This document shows, piece by piece, positions 17,301 through 25,103 of a stretch of 64,000 nucleotides of DNA (positions within the stretch are counted from its first letter, which is position 1; each line of letters starts with the position of its first letter). The stretch comes from Gemmatimonadota bacterium. Its GTDB lineage: Bacteria > Gemmatimonadota > Gemmatimonadetes > Gemmatimonadales > Gemmatimonadaceae. The notes beneath the pieces were generated by a model that worked only from the letters and a program-made list of their open reading frames with translations, had not been told where the DNA came from and searched no databases. The stretch is taken from NCBI GenBank assembly GCA_027307165.1, contig DAHUXM010000018.1:62001-126000 (forward strand), written 5' to 3'. A program made the translations under genes and the position numbers.

Positions 17301-17571
17301 CGATGCGGCGGACGAGGGCAGTGTACGGCCCGCCAACCTCCAGCCCCTGGACGGAATACCGCCCGCCATCACGTGCAGTGGCGTTGACGGAAACGCCTGT
17401 TTGGGTATTTGTGACTGTGATCTGTGCAGACGGGATCGGTGCACCGGACTGATCGGTCACCGTACCGCTGATGGACCCTGATGTAACGTTCTGTGCATTG
17501 GCGCTTTGTGTGCTTACGAGCAAGCACATCGTCGCCAGTCCCAGTGCCGTAATCAAACGACCCTTGAGCAT
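14320..17571 (-). CDS. Oar-like TonB-dependent outer-membrane receptor with carboxypeptidase-regulatory N-terminal domain
   Basis: 1,083 residues. The signal peptide ends SANA before Gln. A carboxypeptidase-regulatory-like beta-sandwich follows (about residues 33-110, SGTVTDQSGAPIPSAQ). Then comes a plug domain (about 130-240) and a 22-strand-type barrel ending in YSMQLSLRYSF, with the expected C-terminal Phe. This architecture matches Oar/OmpA-related TonB receptors, which are abundant in Acidobacteria, Gemmatimonadota and myxobacteria. The substrate is unknown; large polymers or peptides are possible. It is monocistronic, with the APC permease gene upstream on the same strand and about 85 bp of AT-richer DNA between them that probably holds its promoter. 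Confidence 0.9.
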   Translation of the reverse strand: MLKGRLITALGLATMCLLVSTQSANAQNVTSGSISGTVTDQSGAPIPSAQITVTNTQTGVSVNATARDGGRYSVQGLEVGGPYTALVRRIGFAPVTRTGIIVTLGQSTRVDVQMTSQAAVLSGVRIEGALNPVISPSKTGTGTTISDSALRRLPTLNRNFTDFVQLVPQVATNTSALSGGGVNIRQNGIQIDGASAQDIFGIGTTGQPGASAGAKSIPLESVKEYQVLLAPFDVRQGNFGGVLINAVTQSGTNEFHGSAYGFTRNQSFTRSQPYLTDFSKQQYGFSLGGPIIRNHLFFFVNPEWQRQTAPTSGLYAGASGLPVDQSYVDQFASILKNQYGLTNPGDLARVTQKSPNANFFGRIDAYLPFNTRLVLRHNYASADQTSFSRSTAGANSPRFPLTSYQYQYSNTSHSSVAEFLSNFSNGIFNELLLNYTTIHDFRTVPVQFPSVTVRGIPRNDGQTGTVTLVAGTEASSQGNKLDQTTFEITENFTIPLGAHRVTIGTRNQFYHPVNLFGQSSLGSWSFLSLDSLSKGLASGDTVGVPALSDPNHGLSTFHARQYSVYVQDAWQVTERFNVTGGVRLEIPKFEDVPPFNASVFAAYGRSTSSVPTRRTVSPRLAFNWDVTGDQRNQLRGGIGYFTGSPPYVYLSNAFQNSGLSGYATLVCNGTTSATTSFLPQPFNSTNIASPPTSCAASGTKPGATAALSSTINTIDPKFRYPQYQKISLAYDHQFAGGYVGTLEGLYTHSLSNPFYQNLALVGPQSVDSHGRVVYGTFTATRANPTTTGPTQQVLDMTSMAGDYTYSLTGQLQKTFTNHFEGSLAYTYSQARDVVTVTSSTANSNYRYQRDVSGNITDNNLSRSKNDQPHRIIATGTYRMPTRTDVSFIYQGSSGSPYDYVYGSGDANADGQTQNDLVYVPKDVRDPKEILFTGYNDPAKAASVAAQQASFDKFINSVPCLRESRGKILSRNACRSPWVNEVDVTVAQSLAAFHQQNLSLRLDIINFGNLLNPKWGRQAFVSSGAGPYSSATNLLTTTGYVTGPVVNGVNPVQGIYTFDSSTQRYNAQNVASNYSMQLSLRYSF

Positions 17572-17657
17572 GCAACCTCTCTGATTAAGGAAGCATACAT
17601 TTTACGATCTCCCGCTCTTTTGGGGCAGGGGGAATTTGCAACAGTCTTGCAACTGTT

Positions 17658-18998
17658 CTACTGGACAGATGTTCGGTTGATAAACGGGTAGAAGATCAGT
17701 CCGGAGAAGATTACCGCGAAGATCGCCAGCGTAGGTACTCTTGCTACCGGATCGGCCAGCGCGCTGCCCAGCAGGTAAAGGATCGCAAGTACGAACACGA
17801 TCGGTGCTACGGGGAACCAGCGTGCGCCCACTGCAGGCTTGTAGCCGGCCTTCCTCTTCCGGAGCGGAAAGATCGCCGCGACCCCAAGTGCGTAGAACGG
17901 GATAATCGCGGTCACAAATGTGTCTGCCAACTGTTCAAACGTCCGAAGCATCACAAATATGATACCGAGTGCCGTAGTCAGCAGGATCGCCGCGCCGGGC
18001 GTCTGGAAACGGGGCTGAACCCTGCCAAGACGACGGAAGAGGAGACCGTCGGTGGCCATCGCGAAGAGGATGCGCGGCCCGGTGAGCATCGAGCTGGCTA
18101 GTGTGCCCAGCGCGGACAGCATTACGACGATACCGACGGCGGCGACACCGGGCTCGCCCATCAGCCGCTGAGCGACGTCGGCCGCGACCAGCTTGGAGTG
18201 ACGCATTTCGTCGATCGAGAGGACCGACAGGTACGCTATGTTGGCGAGCAGGTACAGGGCGATGACGGCGAGCGTGCCGTAGATCAGAACCTTGGGGAGA
18301 TTGCGTTCCGGGTCCTTGACCTCGCCGCCTACAAAGCTGACATCGGCCCAGCCGTCGTACACCCAGAGTACCGATGTGAGAGCGAGCGCGAACGGCACGA
18401 AGCCGAAGCTCCCCGTCGGCGCGACGGGAGTGAAGTGGCCGCCCGTATGCGGCAATGCGGCAAGCGCGACTATCTCGATGCCGAGCAGACCCGCGCACTT
18501 GAGAATCGTGAGCGTGTTCTGGACGAGTGTGCCCCATTTCACGCCGACGTAGTTGAGAATGCCCATCACTCCGATCGATATCGCGGCGACGTAGTGGACC
18601 CACTGATTGTACGGCGCAGTGAGCGGATCGTGGCCGGTCGAGCGGAGCATGTATTCCGCAAATGTGGTCGAGATGGCGCCAAGGGCGGCGGCGCGGATGA
18701 TCACGAGCTCGGCCCATCCAAAGAGGAATGCGGGAATGCGTCCCCACCCTTCCCTGATATAGACGTAGACGCCGCCGGTTTCCGGATAGGCACTCGCGAT
18801 CTCAGCAAGCGTGAGCGCGCCGCACAGGGCGACGAGGCCGCCAAAGACCCAGAGGGACAGCATGGGGAGCGGCCCGGGCAGCCGATCAGCGATGCCCGCG
18901 GGCGAGCGAAAAATTCCGGATCCGACGGTGGATCCGACGAGAACTGCGACGGCGCTCCAGAGGCCGATTCGGCGCGGCAGTGCGGAAGGCATCAACAA
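17658..18998 (-). CDS. APC-superfamily amino acid permease
   Basis: 446 residues with about 12 hydrophobic helices. The first helix has the APC signature GSTVGSGIFRSPAGIA, where the unwound GSGI segment binds the substrate carboxylate. LAEIASAYPETGGVYVYIREG is the typical helix 2-3 region of LAT/YfnA-like transporters. A secondary transporter for amino acids in the inner membrane is expected; the substrate cannot be read from sequence. It is divergent from the cta operon. ATG at 18992 is an equally possible start. Confidence 0.9.
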   Translation of the reverse strand: MLMPSALPRRIGLWSAVAVLVGSTVGSGIFRSPAGIADRLPGPLPMLSLWVFGGLVALCGALTLAEIASAYPETGGVYVYIREGWGRIPAFLFGWAELVIIRAAALGAISTTFAEYMLRSTGHDPLTAPYNQWVHYVAAISIGVMGILNYVGVKWGTLVQNTLTILKCAGLLGIEIVALAALPHTGGHFTPVAPTGSFGFVPFALALTSVLWVYDGWADVSFVGGEVKDPERNLPKVLIYGTLAVIALYLLANIAYLSVLSIDEMRHSKLVAADVAQRLMGEPGVAAVGIVVMLSALGTLASSMLTGPRILFAMATDGLLFRRLGRVQPRFQTPGAAILLTTALGIIFVMLRTFEQLADTFVTAIIPFYALGVAAIFPLRKRKAGYKPAVGARWFPVAPIVFVLAILYLLGSALADPVARVPTLAIFAVIFSGLIFYPFINRTSVQ

Positions 18999-19044
18999 CG
19001 CTACTGCAACGAACGTGGGATGGCGAGTAGCTTTACACTCTCAA

Positions 19045-19254
19045 ATGGAGCTACATCGAGCCCTGTTCTGGGCCTGCCTCGTCATTACCGTCATCGCCGA
19101 GCTGCTGATTCTGCGGTCGGCGTTTTTTCCGCCAACGGACGTGGTACCGGCTGACAACATGCCGCGATCACCTCGGGTCGTCGAGATGATCTGGGGCGTA
19201 TTGCCGGCGATCGCGCTGGCGGCGGTTTTCTGGATGGCATGGAGGGCTCTGTGA
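19045..19254 (+). CDS. Small two-helix membrane protein resembling the CoxII transmembrane hairpin, upstream of ctaA
   Basis: 69 residues from the ATG at 19045. Two hydrophobic helices lie at about residues 6-26 and 46-66. The second begins VVEMIWGVLPAIALA, which resembles the E-xx-W-xxx-P-xx-L pattern of the second helix of cytochrome c oxidase subunit II. No CuA domain follows (no CxxxC/HxxxM). It overlaps ctaA by 4 bp (GTGA). Context suggests a role in oxidase assembly or a minimal subunit-II-like component; this is inference. Confidence 0.65.
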   Translation: MELHRALFWACLVITVIAELLILRSAFFPPTDVVPADNMPRSPRVVEMIWGVLPAIALAAVFWMAWRAL

Positions 19255-20282
19255 GCAACTCCGAGTCTCGTCGGACTGAGGGCAGGCACGGGGGCCTGCC
19301 CGTACAGGGCTCGGATAGCGCGCCGAATCAGAATGGAGGTCTGCCCCTCCTGCGACGGCTGGCGTATCTGGCCACGGGGTTGGCGTTTGCCCAGATCGTC
19401 TTTGGCGCCATCGTGCGCATCACGGGATCGGGGATGGGATGCGGCGATCACTGGCCTACATGTCAGGGATATCTGTTTCCACCTCTCGAGCGCCCGGATC
19501 TGATCGTCGAGGTGACGCATCGCTACATCGCGGCGACGGTCACGATCGCGATCATTGCACTTCTCATCACCGCGTTCATGCGCCGCGCGCAACGCGGAGT
19601 CGGCGGCAGGGGCGGAGTGTTCCGGTCCGCGATGCTTGCGACGGGGCTTGTCCTCACCGCCGCGGTATTCGGCGGAATAACCGTCAAGCTGTCGCTCAAT
19701 CCTTATGTAATCGTCACGCACCTCGCGATTGCGATGACGCTGCTGGCGGTACTCTCCATCGCGGTGCTTCGTGCGGGCGGCTGGGGATTCGACAGGACCG
19801 AAGTCGCGTCGCCGCAAACGTATCGCGCGGCGCGAGCGGGAGTGATGCTCGCCTTCATCGTTCTGGTAATGGGAGCGCTCACCGCGAACGTGCTCGGCGC
19901 CAACGCTTCGTGCCAGGGGTTCCCATGGTGCACCGGAATCGCTGTGACGGGGACACCGTTGTACATCCAGGTAACGCATCGAGTGCTCGCGTTCCTGTTG
20001 TTCTTCCACATGATCGGAGTTGCGGTCCTGGCACAGCGCCGACATGAGCCGCGTCAGGTGCGCGTTGCCGCATGGGCGGCGCTCGGCGCGATAGTACTGC
20101 AGATAGTTGTTGCCGCAGGAATGGTGGAGATGCACCTCCCGCCGGTGTGGCGCTCGCTGCATCAGGCGATGGGAACGCTGGTGTGGCTGTCGATCTTCAC
20201 GCTCGCAGCGCTGGCGAAGTATTCGCTCGCTGGACGCAGCGGCGAGGAAGCGACACCTCGTGCCGCGGTGGCCGCAGCGTGA
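19251..20282 (+). CDS. ctaA: Heme A synthase (CtaA/COX15)
   Basis: 343 residues. I prefer the GTG at 19251: GGAGGG lies 4 nt upstream and the codon overlaps the previous stop as GTGA. The ATG at 19239 is the alternative. Heme A synthase oxidises the C8 methyl of heme O to a formyl group. Eight helices are expected. Seen are the GSGMGCGDHWPTC loop, EVTHRYIA, IVTHLAIA, QVTHRVLAF and SLHQAMG, which supply the heme-binding histidines. The first 25 or so residues are not family-like and include sequence encoded by a repeat palindrome (GRHGGLPVQ at about residues 11-19). ctaB follows directly. Confidence 0.92.
   Translation: MSNSESRRTEGRHGGLPVQGSDSAPNQNGGLPLLRRLAYLATGLAFAQIVFGAIVRITGSGMGCGDHWPTCQGYLFPPLERPDLIVEVTHRYIAATVTIAIIALLITAFMRRAQRGVGGRGGVFRSAMLATGLVLTAAVFGGITVKLSLNPYVIVTHLAIAMTLLAVLSIAVLRAGGWGFDRTEVASPQTYRAARAGVMLAFIVLVMGALTANVLGANASCQGFPWCTGIAVTGTPLYIQVTHRVLAFLLFFHMIGVAVLAQRRHEPRQVRVAAWAALGAIVLQIVVAAGMVEMHLPPVWRSLHQAMGTLVWLSIFTLAALAKYSLAGRSGEEATPRAAVAAA
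19280..19301. repeat. Single palindromic repeat copy inside the 5' coding region of ctaA
   Basis: Arms GGGCAGGC and GCCTGCCC with loop ACGGGG, base-for-base the same as the third palindrome of the tandem array at 2469-2490. It lies about 30 bp inside the ctaA coding region and encodes part of the poorly conserved N-terminus. Confidence 0.85.
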
Positions 20283-20296
20283 ACGCAGGTCATGGA

Positions 20297-21208
20297 ATGA
20301 ACCACGACGGCGCGGTTTCCGTGCCACACGAGCGCGAACACTCGCTCGCGTCGGATCTTGTCGCGCTCACAAAGCCGCGAATCATTTCGCTGCTTCTCGT
20401 CACGACCGTGGCCGCGATGTATGTCGCCGGAACGCCGAGCGGGTGGCTCGTGCTCACGGTACTCGTGGGGGGATATCTGATGGCCGGCGGCGCGCACGCG
20501 GTGAACATGTATCTGGACCGCGACATCGACGCGCACATGCCGCGCACCAAGCTGCGCCCCATCCCGAGTGGACGGATGGGCCCGCGTGCCGTGCTCGCGT
20601 TCGGAATCCTGCTCGCGACGACGGCCACTTTCCTGCTGGCTCGTTACGCAAACGTAGTTACCGCCGCACTCGCGTTGCTCGGCTTCTACGGCTACGTGTT
20701 CCTCTACACGCACTGGCTCAAGCGGAGAACGCCACAGAACATCGTGATTGGTGGTGCGGCTGGAGCCATCCCGCCGCTGGTAGGCTACGCCGCTGTGACC
20801 GGCACGCTGGATCTCACGGCGTGGACGTTGTTCCTGATCGTGTTCTACTGGACGCCACCACACTTCTGGGCGCTGGCGTTGCTCAAGAAGCGCGATTACG
20901 GCGCGGCTGGAGTTCCGATGGCGCCGCTGATCTGGGGGGAGAAGCACACCAAGGATCAGATGCTGTGGTATCTCGGCATCATGGTCGCGTTGTCGGTGCT
21001 TCCCTTCTGCACCGGCGCGTTCGGGTTGTTCTATCTCGTGTCGGCACTGGTCGTCGCTGCGCCGCTCGCTTACGGAATCATCAAGATCCGCTGGGGCAAG
21101 GGACGGGACGATTCAACAGCCACGGAGCGTTTCGTGTTCATGTATTCGCTTCTGTATCTCGCGCTGCTGTATGTAGCGATGGTTGTAGACCTGCACGTAT
21201 TCAGATAG
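20297..21208 (+). CDS. ctaB: Protoheme IX farnesyltransferase (heme O synthase, CtaB)
   Basis: 303 residues from the ATG at 20297. A GTG at 20279 overlapping the ctaA stop is also possible. A UbiA-superfamily membrane prenyltransferase, it adds farnesyl to protoheme to make heme O, the substrate of CtaA. It begins LVALTKPRIISLLLVTT, and the first Asp-rich site is NMYLDRDIDAHMPRTKLRPIP. The second site lies in the loop YWTPPHFWALALLKKRDYG, a CtaB hallmark. Nine or so helices. Together with ctaA it makes heme A for an aa3/caa3 oxidase encoded elsewhere. Confidence 0.95.
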   Translation: MNHDGAVSVPHEREHSLASDLVALTKPRIISLLLVTTVAAMYVAGTPSGWLVLTVLVGGYLMAGGAHAVNMYLDRDIDAHMPRTKLRPIPSGRMGPRAVLAFGILLATTATFLLARYANVVTAALALLGFYGYVFLYTHWLKRRTPQNIVIGGAAGAIPPLVGYAAVTGTLDLTAWTLFLIVFYWTPPHFWALALLKKRDYGAAGVPMAPLIWGEKHTKDQMLWYLGIMVALSVLPFCTGAFGLFYLVSALVVAAPLAYGIIKIRWGKGRDDSTATERFVFMYSLLYLALLYVAMVVDLHVFR

Positions 21209-23043
21209 TGGCTGCAACCGCGGTTCAGGCCGCCGAACCGAAGGGCGGTGCGAAGAAGGATCGTAAGCCGATATCGCCCACCGCACTGGCGCGGCTGTTT
21301 CCGCGCGTAAAGCCGTATATCGGCCAGCTCTCTGTCGCGCTGGTATGTCTGCTCGCGGCGAGTGCGGCAGGCCTCGCGTTTCCCGCGATCGTCGCGGTGC
21401 TGCTCGACACCGCGTTCCAGCACGGGAACGCAACGTTCCTCAACGAAATAGCGGTTGGCCTGCTGCTGTTGTTCGCGGTGCAGGCTTCGCTGAACATGGT
21501 CCAGGTATACCTGCTGACGTCGACGGCCGAGCGCGTGATAGCAAAGCTGCGCACGGATCTTTTCGCGCACATGGTGCACCTATCGCCGGGTTTCTTCACG
21601 GACCGGCGCACTGGCGAGCTTACCAGCCGGCTGTCGTCCGACACGAGTGTACTGCAGACAGTTCTGAGCACGAATCTGTCCGAGTTCACACGGCAGTCGA
21701 TCTTCCTGGTCGGCGCGCTGGTGATGCTCACCGTCAAGCAGCCTGCTCTCACGGGAACCACGCTCGCGGTAGTGCCGCTGGTCGTTGGCGCGGCATTCAT
21801 ATTCGGACGAATGCTGCGCCGTGCGAGTACCGGGGTGCAGGACAGGATCGCTGAAGCAACCGGCACGGCGGACGAAGCGTTCTCGCAGATACGGATGGTG
21901 CAGAGCTTTACCGCCGAGAGCGAGGAGATCCGAAAGTACGATAAGCATCTGTTCGACGTGGTGCGCGCGGCCGTGGATCGCGCGAAGATTCGCGGCGTAT
22001 TCTTCGGCGCGCTCACGTTTTTCGGATTCAGCGGTGTCGTCGTCGTACTCTGGGAAGGCGGACGACTCGTGCTCGCGGGTCAGCTTACCGCTGGCGCGCT
22101 CGTGTCGTTCCTCCTGTATGCGATGTATGTCGCGGGAGCGGTGGCGTCGCTGGCTTCACTCTTCGGCGCGTATCAGGAAGCGGCCGGTGCGGCGCATCGC
22201 ATCTTCGAGTTGATGGACATGACGCCGACTGTTATCGACCCGGTCGCGCCTGTTGCGTTGCCGCGGCCGCGACGAGGCGACGTCGCGCTCGAGCACGTTC
22301 ACTTCAGGTATCAACCGGAGTTGCCCGAAGCACTGCACGACGTATCGCTTCACATAGGACCTGGCGAGATCGTCGCGCTGGTAGGCCCGAGCGGCGCGGG
22401 AAAGACCACGGTCGCGTCGCTCCTGCCGCGATTCTGGGACGTCACCGGCGGATGCATAACGTTCGACGGAATGGACATTCGCGACCTGTCGCTCCGCGAT
22501 CTGCGTGAATCGATCGGCGTCGTTCCGCAGGAACCGACGTTGTTCAGTGGAACGGTGCGGGACAACATCGCGTACGCTCTGGCCGGAGACTCAGTCGCGG
22601 TCCCGGACTCGGCGGTCGAATCTGCCGCGCGTGCGGCCAACGCGCACGAGTTCATCGTCCGGCTGCCGCAGGGTTATGACACGGCGGTCGGCGAGCGCGG
22701 AGTGAAGTTGTCAGGCGGGCAGCGGCAACGTCTCGCGATCGCCCGCGTATTTCTCAAGGATCCGGCACTGGTCATTCTGGATGAGGCGACGTCGAGCCTC
22801 GACTCCGAGAGCGAGCGTCTGGTCGAGGCTGCGATGGAGGAGTTGCTGCGCGGCAGGTCGACACTGATCATAGCGCACAGGCTATCGACAGTGCTGCGCG
22901 CCGATCGCGTCGTCGTGCTGGAGCACGGACACGTCGTCGAGACCGGCAGTCATGCGGATCTGCTCGACGCGGAAGGAATGTACGCAAAGCTATACCGCGG
23001 TCAGTTCCGCGCCGGGGACCGCGTAGCGCTGGAGAGCATGTAG
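21208..23043 (+). CDS. ABC exporter, fused transmembrane and ATPase domains (MsbA/BmrA type)
   Basis: 611 residues from a GTG that shares one base with the ctaB stop (TAGTG). A six-helix type I exporter domain occupies about residues 30-330 (FFTDRRTGELTSRLSSD coupling region). An ATPase domain at about 360-600 has Walker A GPSGAGKTT, signature LSGGQRQR, Walker B ALVILDEATSSLD and H-loop IIAHRLST, all intact. As a half-transporter it should form a homodimer. The substrate is unknown; placement after ctaAB hints at a heme-related or lipid cargo but does not prove one. A longer upstream reading frame is only out-of-frame translation of ctaA/ctaB. Confidence 0.9.
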   Translation: MAATAVQAAEPKGGAKKDRKPISPTALARLFPRVKPYIGQLSVALVCLLAASAAGLAFPAIVAVLLDTAFQHGNATFLNEIAVGLLLLFAVQASLNMVQVYLLTSTAERVIAKLRTDLFAHMVHLSPGFFTDRRTGELTSRLSSDTSVLQTVLSTNLSEFTRQSIFLVGALVMLTVKQPALTGTTLAVVPLVVGAAFIFGRMLRRASTGVQDRIAEATGTADEAFSQIRMVQSFTAESEEIRKYDKHLFDVVRAAVDRAKIRGVFFGALTFFGFSGVVVVLWEGGRLVLAGQLTAGALVSFLLYAMYVAGAVASLASLFGAYQEAAGAAHRIFELMDMTPTVIDPVAPVALPRPRRGDVALEHVHFRYQPELPEALHDVSLHIGPGEIVALVGPSGAGKTTVASLLPRFWDVTGGCITFDGMDIRDLSLRDLRESIGVVPQEPTLFSGTVRDNIAYALAGDSVAVPDSAVESAARAANAHEFIVRLPQGYDTAVGERGVKLSGGQRQRLAIARVFLKDPALVILDEATSSLDSESERLVEAAMEELLRGRSTLIIAHRLSTVLRADRVVVLEHGHVVETGSHADLLDAEGMYAKLYRGQFRAGDRVALESM

Positions 23044-23058
23044 CGATCGCGCCGTGAG

Positions 23059-23087
23059 TTGACAGTCACTACCGCACGGTCGAATCG
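23059..23087 (+). promoter_or_regulatory. Possible sigma-70 type promoter ahead of the S9 peptidase
   Basis: A consensus -35 hexamer TTGACA at 23059-23064 with, 17 nt further, the weak -10-like GAATCG. It lies in the 59-bp gap before the S9 peptidase ATG. Only the -35 is convincing, so the call is tentative. Confidence 0.3.
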
Positions 23088-23102
23088 TAGTTGTGTCCAC
23101 TC

Positions 23103-25103
23103 ATGGAGGCTTCGTTGTTCCGACAGAGCTCGTCATCGAATCTGCAATTCCCTCGCGTAGCGGCAGGCGTCGCATTTGTCTGCGCATTCACCGCCATCAC
23201 TTCCGCACGAGCGCAGAACAGCGCTCCAGCGCCGCACCTCCGACAGTTCACCAGCGTCGCAATCGCGCCGGACGGCCAGCACCTGGCCTGGATCGGACCG
23301 GACTCGCCGCGGGGCGAGACCATGGCTGTCGAACTTGCAGCCAACGGCGGCAAGGGTGCCCCGGCAGCCGTAGCGCTGCCCGGTGCAGATCGCGGCAGCA
23401 TGTCGGAGCTCGCATGGTCAGCCGATAGCAGGCAACTCCTGATACGAGCTACGACGAGCAGCGGGACGCCCGCGCTCTACGTGGCTGCCGCCACCGGTGG
23501 TCCGGCACGTCGAATCGCAACGGTGACGGGATCTGTGCATGATGCGCGGTTTTCGCCGGATGCGTCGCGCATCGCCGTTCTGTATTCCTCACCGTCCGAA
23601 GAGGCGAACGGCCCGACCCAGGCGACACCGCGTGATACCGGCGCGATGGACACGCACATCGACCGGCAGCATCTCGCAATCGTGGATGTCGCGACAGGCA
23701 AGCTCAAAGTCATTTCGAAACCCGACGTGTACGTGTACGAGTATGACTGGTCGCCGAACGGGAAGGAATTCGTCGTGAGCGCGGCCAACGGATCGGGCAA
23801 CAACAACTGGTGGGTGGCGCGTCTCGATGGAATAGACGCCACGACGGGCGCCGAAAGAGAAATTACGAAGCCCAAAGTGCAAATCGCGCAGCCGACCTGG
23901 TCGCCCGATGGAAAGCAGATCGCCTTCATCGGCGGTCTGATGAGCGATCAGGGGTCCACCGGCGGCGACATCTACACGGTTCAGGCGACTGGTGGCGTTG
24001 CACGCGACATCACGCCCAGCATCACCGTCTCGGCTGGCGCCTTCAGATGGCGGAGTCCGGAGTCGATTCTCGCGACGATGTGGTCCCACGGCGGCTCCGA
24101 GATCGCAACCGTCGATGCACGTACGGGTGCCGTGGCTGCATTGTGGTCCGCTGACGAAGCAATCGCCGCCGGAAGGGCGAGAGGTCTTCCAGTCATTTCT
24201 GCGACTTCCAATGGATCGACCGTCGCACTCGTGCGCGAATCGTTGAGCACGCCGCCAGAGATCTGGGTCGGGCCGATCGGCCACTGGACGCAGATCACGC
24301 ACGTCAATACCGGCGTAACCCCGTCCTGGGGCAAGTCCGCAAGCGTCCACTGGCGCAGCGACAGGTTCGACGTGCAGGGACTCCTCATCTACCCGCGCGA
24401 CTTCGACGCGAGCAAGCACTACCCGATGATCGTGTACATCCACGGTGGACCGTCATCGGCTTTTGCACCGACGTTCATCGATGCATCCGCCGAGCAGGCT
24501 GTGCTGTCGCGGGCTGGCTACTTCGTGTTCATGCCAAATCCGCGCGGAAGTTACGGCCAGGGCGAAGCGTTCACGAAGGCGAACGTGAAGGATTTTGGAT
24601 ATGGTGATCTCCGTGACGTGATGGCCGGCGTCGACACTGTAATAGCCCGTTATCCGGTGGATGCAAAACGGCTCGGCGTTACCGGCTGGAGCTACGGTGG
24701 CTTCATGACCATGTGGACGGTGACGCAGACGACTCGCTTCAAGGCAGCCGTCGCGGGCGCGGGTATTTCGAACTGGCTGAGCTATACGGGCGAGAATCAG
24801 ATCAGCGAGTGGATGGTTCCTTTCTTCGGCGCTACCGCGTACGAAGATCCGGCGGTTTACGCAAAGAGCTCGCCGATCAATTTCATCTCGCACGTGAAGA
24901 CTCCGACGTTGATCATCGTCGGCGAGCGCGATGCAGAGTGCCCTTCACCGCAATCGTTCGAGTTCTGGCGCGGATTGCAGCACGTTGGCGTGAAGACACA
25001 GCTCGTGGTGTATCCCGACGAAGGGCACCACTTCTCCAATCCGGTGCATCAACGTGACATGCTCAACCGATCGGTCGCCTGGTTCAACCAGTACCTGAAA
25101 TAG
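23103..25103 (+). CDS. Secreted S9-family prolyl oligopeptidase-like peptidase (DPP IV / acylaminoacyl-peptidase type)
   Basis: 666 residues from the ATG at 23103. The signal peptide ends SARA before Gln. An N-terminal beta-propeller built of WD40-like/TolB-like blades (about residues 50-400) is followed by an alpha/beta-hydrolase domain. The catalytic triad is visible: Ser in GWSYGGFM (about 530), Asp in GERDAECPS and His in DEGHHF (about 642). It should cleave short peptides in the periplasm. Its 3' end overlaps the convergent lipoprotein gene by 20 bp. Confidence 0.93.
   Translation: MEASLFRQSSSSNLQFPRVAAGVAFVCAFTAITSARAQNSAPAPHLRQFTSVAIAPDGQHLAWIGPDSPRGETMAVELAANGGKGAPAAVALPGADRGSMSELAWSADSRQLLIRATTSSGTPALYVAAATGGPARRIATVTGSVHDARFSPDASRIAVLYSSPSEEANGPTQATPRDTGAMDTHIDRQHLAIVDVATGKLKVISKPDVYVYEYDWSPNGKEFVVSAANGSGNNNWWVARLDGIDATTGAEREITKPKVQIAQPTWSPDGKQIAFIGGLMSDQGSTGGDIYTVQATGGVARDITPSITVSAGAFRWRSPESILATMWSHGGSEIATVDARTGAVAALWSADEAIAAGRARGLPVISATSNGSTVALVRESLSTPPEIWVGPIGHWTQITHVNTGVTPSWGKSASVHWRSDRFDVQGLLIYPRDFDASKHYPMIVYIHGGPSSAFAPTFIDASAEQAVLSRAGYFVFMPNPRGSYGQGEAFTKANVKDFGYGDLRDVMAGVDTVIARYPVDAKRLGVTGWSYGGFMTMWTVTQTTRFKAAVAGAGISNWLSYTGENQISEWMVPFFGATAYEDPAVYAKSSPINFISHVKTPTLIIVGERDAECPSPQSFEFWRGLQHVGVKTQLVVYPDEGHHFSNPVHQRDMLNRSVAWFNQYLK

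Noticed and set aside
17640..17657. Small inverted repeat AACAGT-N6-ACTGTT after the APC permease stop
   Set aside because: Only 6 bp, no T-tract; could be chance, so not called as terminator or operator.
20107..21207. Upstream 367-residue extension of the ABC exporter frame
   Set aside because: Out-of-frame reading of ctaA/ctaB, Arg-rich; family sequence begins after the GTG at 21208.
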